A stretch of DNA of 64,000 bases from positions 62,832,334 to 62,896,333 of the forward strand of contig CM014734.1 in assembly GCA_004329165.1 (NCBI GenBank), read 5' to 3'. A program made the position numbers and the translations under genes. The DNA comes from Spatholobus suberectus (lineage: Eukaryota; Streptophyta; Magnoliopsida; Fabales; Fabaceae). The notes under the pieces were generated by a model. The model ran no database searches and was not told where the DNA came from. It was given only the letters and a program-made list of their open reading frames with translations. Shown in pieces: positions 58,021 through 64,000 of the stretch (positions are counted from its first letter, which is position 1; each line of letters begins with the position of its first letter).

Positions 58021-58190
58021 CACCATGTATGGCGCGAGGTTTTTTTTAGCTTAAGCGGTGATATTAAGTTTAAATTCTAGATATGCAGCTGCGTTAAATA
58101 CACGACAGAAAAGCTTTAGTGCCCAATAGTCCTATCTTGCTCAAGTATGATTGTCTTCTAAAGAGAATACCTCTACCAAAAAAAAATATT
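58021..58190 (+). mobile_element. tRNA-derived SINE-like insertion
   Basis: The sequence is absent from the paralogous flank at about 23613. It contains an A-box-like TAGCTTAAGCGGT (58047-58059) and a B-box-like AGTTTAAATTC (about 58067), spaced as in tRNA-derived SINEs, and ends in CTACCAAAAAAAAA. The target duplication is not clear. Confidence 0.62.
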
Positions 58191-58676
58191 CTTTCAAAAA
58201 GGGTAACTCAAAAGAATTAAAGAATTGAAGTGTCTTTTATTTGTAATTTTTATGGATTATTTAAAACCCTTTTTTTAGATATTAAATTGAGTAACTCTTT
58301 GTAAGGATGCAATTGGATTATAACTGAAAAAACTTTCCAATCCATCAATTATTTTCTTCAGAATTTTCTCTAGGAAAAGGAAAGGCCTAGCATGAGCCAT
58401 AAGGAGACAAACAACCAGCCATGGGGGGCTTTTTACCGTCACTTCCACTTGCGGTTAATCCAGCTTGAGACAGTTAAACGAAAAAAATAACTTTTTTCTT
58501 TTTTATAAATTTACTTACATGAAAGGAATTTTTTTGAAAAAAAAAATAACAAGACTATGCTTTTTGAATAGAATAAAATTTAGATACAGTATTTTACCAA
58601 GTGGTGGTACTGTATTTAAGTTTGGTGCCCTTCAATATTGTACCCTCCGTTCGAAAGCAAATGCACTGTGATTAAC

Positions 58677-58712
58677 CACGTGGACGTGGGACACCTTACT
58701 AAGTGATTGACC
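58677..58712 (+). promoter_or_regulatory. G-box and W-box upstream of EXO70 copy at 59 kb
   Basis: CACGTG at 58677-58682 and TTGACC at 58707-58712, about 270-310 bp before the start codon. The W-box is shared by three EXO70 flanks; the G-box is intact only here. Function is inferred. Confidence 0.42.
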
Positions 58713-58985
58713 AAGACTTGGAACCAATACCTTAGTTCACGCCTTTTAGTATACACTGCGTCGTATCGTCTGTGATATGCTCTGTTATCACAATTGATAG
58801 TCTGTGGTGGAGACCAAAGTTGAACTGTGAAGGTTTTTTCAACCCATGTAAAATGTAGTTTTCCTTCCCTTTCCTTGAAATTTCGACCAGAGTGATGGGT
58901 TTATCCCAAGTCAAAACTGGTGGCTATCAGCTTTTCTGTTGCCGAGAACGCAAAGCTTGGCTGCTTGAGAAAGGACACGGTGCTC

Positions 58986-61054
58986 ATGCTCAACAAAATT
59001 CAGAGTTGGCTGAGGCAGCCAAAGGTATGGAGATTTGTGTGCTTTGTTTCATCTGTCGTTGGGCTGATCTGTTACGGTCTCAGCTCCTCTTTCAATGATT
59101 TATTCGGAAAGTGGACCTGGTGGAAGTTATCACTTTATGTTGCTTTTAGTTTCTTCTTCATCATCTACCTTGTCTACTTATTTGCGAACACATGGGAGCG
59201 CTCCACCTCTTCCCGCCTGGAAGCTCATTCAGCCTTTTTGGTTTTGCTCATGACTTCTGTATACTCTTTTTTCGTCGATAAGGAAGTGAAAGGGAAACCA
59301 GATGCATATATCCTGATTTCGTGTGCTGCATTCGCTATCATGTCTTTGGGATTGTCAACTCTGAGTCCCTTCGGATTTGAGGTTGATCTCCTATATTTTT
59401 TCAGTGGAGTTCTAATAGTACAACTCATGAAAATAAAATTATGGTTGGTCATAGTTGGAGGGAGTTTCAGTTACTCCCTCATCATGCTTCGTTCCATTTT
59501 GCATCTTCTACCGAGTGGGCATGATCAACTCCAAGACCCAGATCATGTAGTCATTCAAATTGTTTCACATTCGCAGTCAGAGGAAACCAGTGGCAATGCT
59601 TCTGATTCTCCCCAAACTACTGGTAATGCTCATTCACGAGCTGATGCAACTCAAGTAACCCAAGCTGCTTCACGTTCACAACAAGGCAATAGTGATAGAG
59701 GTCTTATCAGGGCCCGGTATATGGGTCATATTGAGAAGCTTAAGAAGAAGAATGAGAAGCTTATCAACATCATTTCCAAGCATGTCAGTGAATTTCTTAA
59801 GGCTAATGTTGTGATCGAAGATCAGATTCCAGTGCCGGAATTGCAAGCTGATGACAACTTGGTGGCGGATGTGTTGCCGTTGGAAATTATCAGCAACCTT
59901 CGTGAAACCGGAAGGCTGATGTTTCAGAATGAGTGCATCAACGTGTACAGTAGTTGCCGGAGGGAGTTCCTGAAAGAGTGTCTGTCAAAGTTTGGGTTGC
60001 AAGTTGGAAAGCTCAACGTGGAGGACATTGATAAGATGGAGAAGATTGAGAGTTGGATAAAAGCTTTGAACGTAGCTGTGAGGATACTCTTTCCCAATGA
60101 AAGGAGACTCTGCGATCGCGTCTTCTCGTCATCTTATGCTGCGGATATCTCTTTCGGCAAGGTTTGCAGGGAATTGACTATTAGTCTACTGAGATTTTTA
60201 AATACCTTAGCAACTGAGAATCATTCCCCGTATCATTTGTTCCATGTCATCCCCAAAGTGTTCAAGACTTTGAGTGACCTGTTTCCAAATTTCAATTCAC
60301 TGTTTTATGATCAGTTGTTCAGTGAATCACTCAGAAATGATGCGGTCCTTGTTGGGAAGAGATTGGGCACTTTTGTGAAGTTGGAGAGTCTTATTCGCCG
60401 TGAGGTGGCGCAGGAAACTGTTCCGGATGGTGGGATTCATCCAACTACCCACAAAGTGATGGACTACCTCAGAGATGTTTTCACAGATAACGAGAATTTT
60501 CAATTAGAAAGGGAATATCTTCATTTTCTGACCAGGTAGCCAGGATAATACAGCTGTTAGACAGCAATTTGAAGCCAAGTCCAAAAACTACACAGACCCT
60601 GCATTCGGGCCATGTTTTCATGATAAACAATCTGATGCTTTTACAATACGGGGAATATATATATGGAGTCATTTTTGGCGAAGATTGGTACAAGTCAAAG
60701 ATCAACCAAAACATTGAACTCTATCAAAGAAGCTCATGGAATAAGATCTTGGACTTTTTGAAGCTAGACAGCAGTGAGTCGCTAGCAGAGTCGATGAAAA
60801 ACAATCTCCAATTGTTTAACCAACACTTCAACGAGATATGCAAAGTTCAGTCTGCATGGTTTATCTTTGATGAGCAGCTAAGGGAACAGATGATAAAATC
60901 CATCGAAAACACATTGTTGCCGGTTTACGGAAACTTTCTTGGAAGGTTTCATGATGTTCTTGGTAAGGATGTTTACGACTTCATTGAGTATGGAATGCAG
61001 AACATTCAAGATCGGCTGAGCCTTTTGTTTCTTGTTAGCAATGCAGAAGGCTGA
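58986..61054 (+). pseudogene. EXO70: EXO70-family gene with N-terminal membrane region, three 1-bp indels near 60.5-60.6 kb
   Basis: The first in-frame ATG is 58986 (MLNKIQSWLRQPKVWRF). Membrane head as in the other copies (FVCFVSSVVGLICYGL, WLVIVGGSFSYSLIML), then linker and EXO70 domain (LVADVLPLEIISNLRETGRL, GGIHPTTHKVMDYLRDVF). Against the 24-kb copy one C is lost at about 60500 (TTTTCA for TTTTCCA), one G at about 60570 (TTGAAGCC for TTGGAAGCC), and one C is gained at about 60606 (GCATTCGGG for GCATTGGG). The frame then stops at 60537-60539. The C-terminal 150+ residues stay well preserved in another frame (60569-61054: FNQHFNEICKVQSAWFIFDE, EQLREQMIKSIENTLLPVYG). Either recently disabled or assembly error. 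An out-of-frame ATG lies at 58895. Confidence 0.9.
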
Positions 61055-61470
61055 AGAGAAGAAGGAAAAGATTCTGAAGTTTGCGAGGATTTAGAATACA
61101 AAAATTTTGTTATCACAAACGTAATTCTAATCGATTTGTGACCATGTACAGCTAAAAAGCACAACCTTTTTTTTTTAATTTTGTTTCTATGTTTCAGAGT
61201 GGAATAACTCAAATCCAAATCCAAGTTGAAACAGGGAATATGTTATGGTGAAATAAATTCTTTAACATATACAAATTAAAAAAAAAATCCATTAACGATG
61301 AAAAAATATCAACATATCGGATTTAATTTGTGGTTTGATACCTATTTCTTTTTCATATTGAATTGAATTTGTGCTTTGATACCTTTTTTGTTTTCATATC
61401 AGATTGAATTTGTGCTGTTATTTCTGTCTAATGCATTTTCGTGATTTCATTATTTTGCTTTTGTTTTGCT

Positions 61471-61629
61471 GATTGCATGGATGTGATGATTTTAACTAGT
61501 GTTCAGATTATTGGTTGGGTGTATCTGATGTCAGTTTCTCTTAGTCCTTTCATCGGGTACACATGATTTGGAAGAAAACAAAAACAGCTCAGGGACTCCA
61601 TGCAGAGTGAGGGACACAGAAGAAAATAG
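61471..61629 (+). pseudogene. Downstream conserved frame, second copy (one stop)
   Basis: Collinear with 26833-26991 without indels: from ATG 61476 it reads MDVMILTSVQIIGWVYLMS, then TGA at 61564-61566, then FGRKQKQLRDSMQSEGHRRK and TAG at 61627. The splice-acceptor CAG before the 26-kb copy is CTG here. Most differences are conservative in the encoded residues. Confidence 0.5.
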
Positions 61630-61699
61630 AAGAAGATGATGAACAAACATCTTCTAATTGTTTCTATTTATTTTGTTTTTTAAAATACTTGTCCTATTG

Positions 61700-62159
61700 G
61701 CAACGTGGAGAACGTTCAGAAATCCCAACGACAAGTTCGAGTGGTGGTAAAAATCCTCAAGGTACTAAAAAAGGGGAGTTTAGGTTGGGAGTGAAGAAAG
61801 GTGGTAAGAAATCATCTTCCCATTCTTTTTCTTTTAAAAGGAAGGCGGGTGAGGCCTCGGCTGAGTAGGTGGTTATCCAAAAACTCACAAAGGTGTCTGG
61901 AGGTGAAGGGTCTGTTTCGAAAAGATTGGAGTTGTCAAGTTATAATTTTGGAGGGGGAAGTAGGGTTGAGCTGCCCATAGTCCAGGTGCATGTGGATAAT
62001 GAAGTTGTAGCCTTTGCTCATAGGCTAAAGGAAATTAATGAAGCTAATTTGATCTCGTCAGAGGCTATTGTGGGAAACGTGACTTCCATTGATATGGTGG
62101 AGGATGAATGTCTGGAGCAAAAGGGTTCTAAGAGGCCCAAACTTTCTAGAGGTTTATAA
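61700..62159 (+). pseudogene. LINE ORF1 C-terminal remnant
   Basis: A lysine-rich, polar frame ending EDECLEQKGSKRPKLSRGL and TAA at 62157-62159. A TAG at 61865-61867 interrupts it. The N-terminal nucleic-acid-binding part and CCHC knuckle are not visible, so the element is probably 5'-truncated. Its stop overlaps the ORF2 start (TAATG). Confidence 0.65.
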
Positions 62160-64000
62160 TGAATATAGTGAGCTGGAATTGCCGTGGGACGACAAGCAAA
62201 GGTTTCAGCATGTTGATTAAAGATATAATGAAGGAAAATAAGTGTTCTTTCATTATATTATTGGAGACTCATACTAGTGGTGAGAAAGCTAAAAGCGTTA
62301 TTAGAAAGACTGGGCTCTTGGGCTCCTTTGTTCAAGATTCTTCTGGTCACTCTGGTGGGATTTGGCGTCCATGGAATCATCCAATGGAGTGGAAGGTGGA
62401 TGTCATTGGGAGCTCGTCACAGTTTGTGCTTGTGAGTGTTCCACGGTGTAATAACAGCCCTTGGTTACTTACTGGTATTTATGGTGCTCCCCTGGTTGTG
62501 AGAAGGCAATTTCTTTGGGATGAGTTGATCAATTTTGCAGATTCTGTGATGGGTGAATGGGCTCTTATAGGTGACTTTAATTGTACTCTGGCTGATCATG
62601 AAAGGGGAGGCGAAAATCAATCTCAGGCTCATAGAGATATGGAGACGTTCAGAGGGGTCCTCCAAGAAGTTAACCTGATTGATATGGGATTTTAGGAGGA
62701 TCCTATTACCTGGAGAAATGGTAGGATGGGTGTTAGATTGGACTGGTGTCTTACTAATATGAATTAGAGACTGAGATTTCAGGATGCAGTTATGTTTCAT
62801 CTGGGCTGGATGAAGTCTGATCATTGTCTTTTGCTATTGAAACTTGAGAAGCAGATTTGTAGGAATTAATTTAGAAGACCCTTTAGGTTTGAGGCTGCTT
62901 AGGCCACTCACATAGATTTTTCGGTTTTCATCAGGTCTCATTGGGAATCAAAGTTGAATTTGTCTTGGTCTGAGAGGATTTCAAGGATGTCTAATGACCT
63001 AAGACAGTGAAATAAAGAAGTTTTTGGTTGCATAAGGAAGAGGAAGTTAGGCTTGGCTCGGAAACTTGATCAGTTAGATTACAGAAGAAGGCTGGCTTAT
63101 GATCCTAGTTTGGAAGTTGATTTTAAACGTATTTGGAAGGAGTAAGAGTAGGTTCTTGCAGAATAGGAGCTTCATTGGTTTCAAAACTCGAGTGCTAAAT
63201 GGCTTATGTTTAGGGATCGAAATACGAAATATTTTCATGGTATGGCCATCAAAAGGCGGAAAAATAGATATAATATGCTCAAAGATGAAAATGGGAATTG
63301 GGTTAGTGAGCCTTCATTACTTGAGAGCATCGTTGCCAAATTTTATAAACTTCTTTATCAAGATGATGGAATTTTTGTTCCTTTTGAGTTGTCTAATGCT
63401 TTCCCTGAGTTGGGTGAGGAGTTGAAGAGGAATTTGGAGAGACGGGTTACTTGTGAGGGGATTGTCAAATGGTCAGACATATGAGGAGTCTTAAAGCTCC
63501 AAGTCTGGATGGTTTTCATGCCTTCTTTTTTAAAAATCAATGGAAGGTGGTAGGACGCGGTTTTTGTAACTTAATCCAAAGTATTTTTTATGAGCCTTCT
63601 AAAGTAGAGGAGATAAACAACAGTTTTATTACATTGATTTCTAAAAAAGAGTAGGTGTGCTTTATTAAAGACTTTTGGCCCATTAGCTTGTGTAATGTGG
63701 CCTATAAGGTGGTTACTAAAATTATTGTTCAAAGGCTTCATCAAGTAATGGGGAGGTTAGTTGGTCCTTGCCAATCTAGTTTTGTTCCTTTTTATTAAAA
63801 TGGGGATAATATTATTGTGGCATAGGACGTATTCTACTCCATGAGGTGAAAATGTGAGGCTAAGGGTGGGTGGATGAATATAAAGCTTGATCTTGAGAAA
63901 GCCTATGATAGGCTTAAATGGGAGTTTATTAAGGACACTTTACAAGATATTGGTTTTCCAAATCGGTTTATCAATTTAGTATAGCACTATATCTCTTTGC
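62159..64000 (+). pseudogene. LINE ORF2: AP-type endonuclease and reverse transcriptase (partial)
   Basis: Starts ATG 62159 with MNIVSWNCRGTTSKGF, the usual plant L1 endonuclease start. Active-site landmarks follow: IILLETH, ALIGDFNCTLADHERGG and, after stops, MKSDHCLLLL. A linker with SAKWLMFRDRNTKYFHGMAI follows, then RT motifs KAPSLDGFHAFFFKNQW, NNSFITLISKKE, FWPISLCNVAYKVVTKII, GPCQSSFVPF and KLDLEKAYDRLKWEF. The catalytic FADD box is beyond the window. At least ten in-frame stops are present, many of them TAG or TGA where CAG, CGA or TGG is expected. Confidence 0.93.

Larger units (their letters stand above)
57935..58920 (+). repeat. 5' flank block of EXO70 copy at 59 kb, third part
   Basis: Collinear with about 23550-24300 up to the EXO70 start, apart from a SINE-like insertion at 58021-58190. 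It contains TTGACC at 58707-58712 and a perfect G-box CACGTG at 58677-58682; the 24-kb copy has CATGTG at the matching place. Confidence 0.92.
61692..64000 (+). mobile_element. L1-type LINE, runs past the window end
   Basis: EXO70 downstream similarity (to about 27045) ends near 61690, which marks the LINE's left junction. It contains an ORF1 remnant, an ORF2 endonuclease and the first part of the reverse transcriptase. Numerous stops show it is inactive. The 3' end is beyond the window. Confidence 0.92.

Noticed and set aside
1..64000. tRNA genes, rRNA genes, CRISPR arrays
   Set aside because: No cloverleaf-like tRNA, rRNA core motif or regularly spaced direct repeat array was recognised. 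The only tRNA-like boxes belong to the SINE-like insertion.

Overview
This window looks like nuclear DNA of a flowering plant, most likely a legume. It is AT-rich and full of plant retroelements (Ty1/copia, Ty3/gypsy chromovirus, L1-type LINEs), CACTA and other TIR transposons, MITEs and AT microsatellites. It also holds a decayed plastid atpI fragment. No bacterial-style operons, tRNA, rRNA or CRISPR arrays were seen. The legume assignment rests on three related genes in which a hydrophobic multi-span head is joined to an EXO70 exocyst domain; from memory this matches a legume-specific EXO70 group (EXO70J). That is recall, not a database result.

The host-gene content is a decayed EXO70 cluster, all on the + strand. 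It has a 3'-end relic (about 6338-6890), one intact intronless gene (9659-11644), a promoter-only relic split by a CACTA element (16085-16205 and 21780-21925), and two near-complete copies with small frameshifts (24358-26449 and 58986-61054). The last two share long 5' and 3' flanks, so they arose by segmental duplication. Comparing the flanks gives exact boundaries for several later insertions. A conserved short frame lies downstream of both (26834-26991 and 61471-61629).

Other regions: 1-4100 is the 3' part of a degenerate copia element. 4100-9650 is AT-rich intergenic DNA with a GC-rich patch and the first EXO70 relic. 11.7-15.2 kb holds a 299-bp inverted-repeat insertion carrying an LTR/primer-binding-site core, two LINE relics and two MITEs. 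16.2-21.6 kb is a CACTA relic with a broken tnp2-type transposase on the minus strand. 27-31 kb is AT-rich with MITEs. 31.2-32.95 kb is an unidentified decayed element.

32958-46304 is one Ty3/gypsy chromovirus (Tekay/Del-like) on the minus strand, with both LTRs, an initiator-Met primer-binding site, decayed gag-pol ending in a chromodomain, a 2755-bp solo LTR of another family nested in gag, and a MITE nested in one LTR. 47.9-52.0 kb is a patchwork of fragments: plastid atpI, a myo-inositol oxygenase exon with an internal tandem duplication, and a copia gag-protease piece running directly into a plasma-membrane H+-ATPase fragment. 52.7-58.9 kb repeats the flank of the 24-kb EXO70 copy with two PIF/Harbinger-like elements and a SINE added. 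From about 61.7 kb to the end is an L1-type LINE that runs off the window.

Only the 9659-11644 gene looks able to encode a full protein; nearly everything else is transposon or pseudogene.
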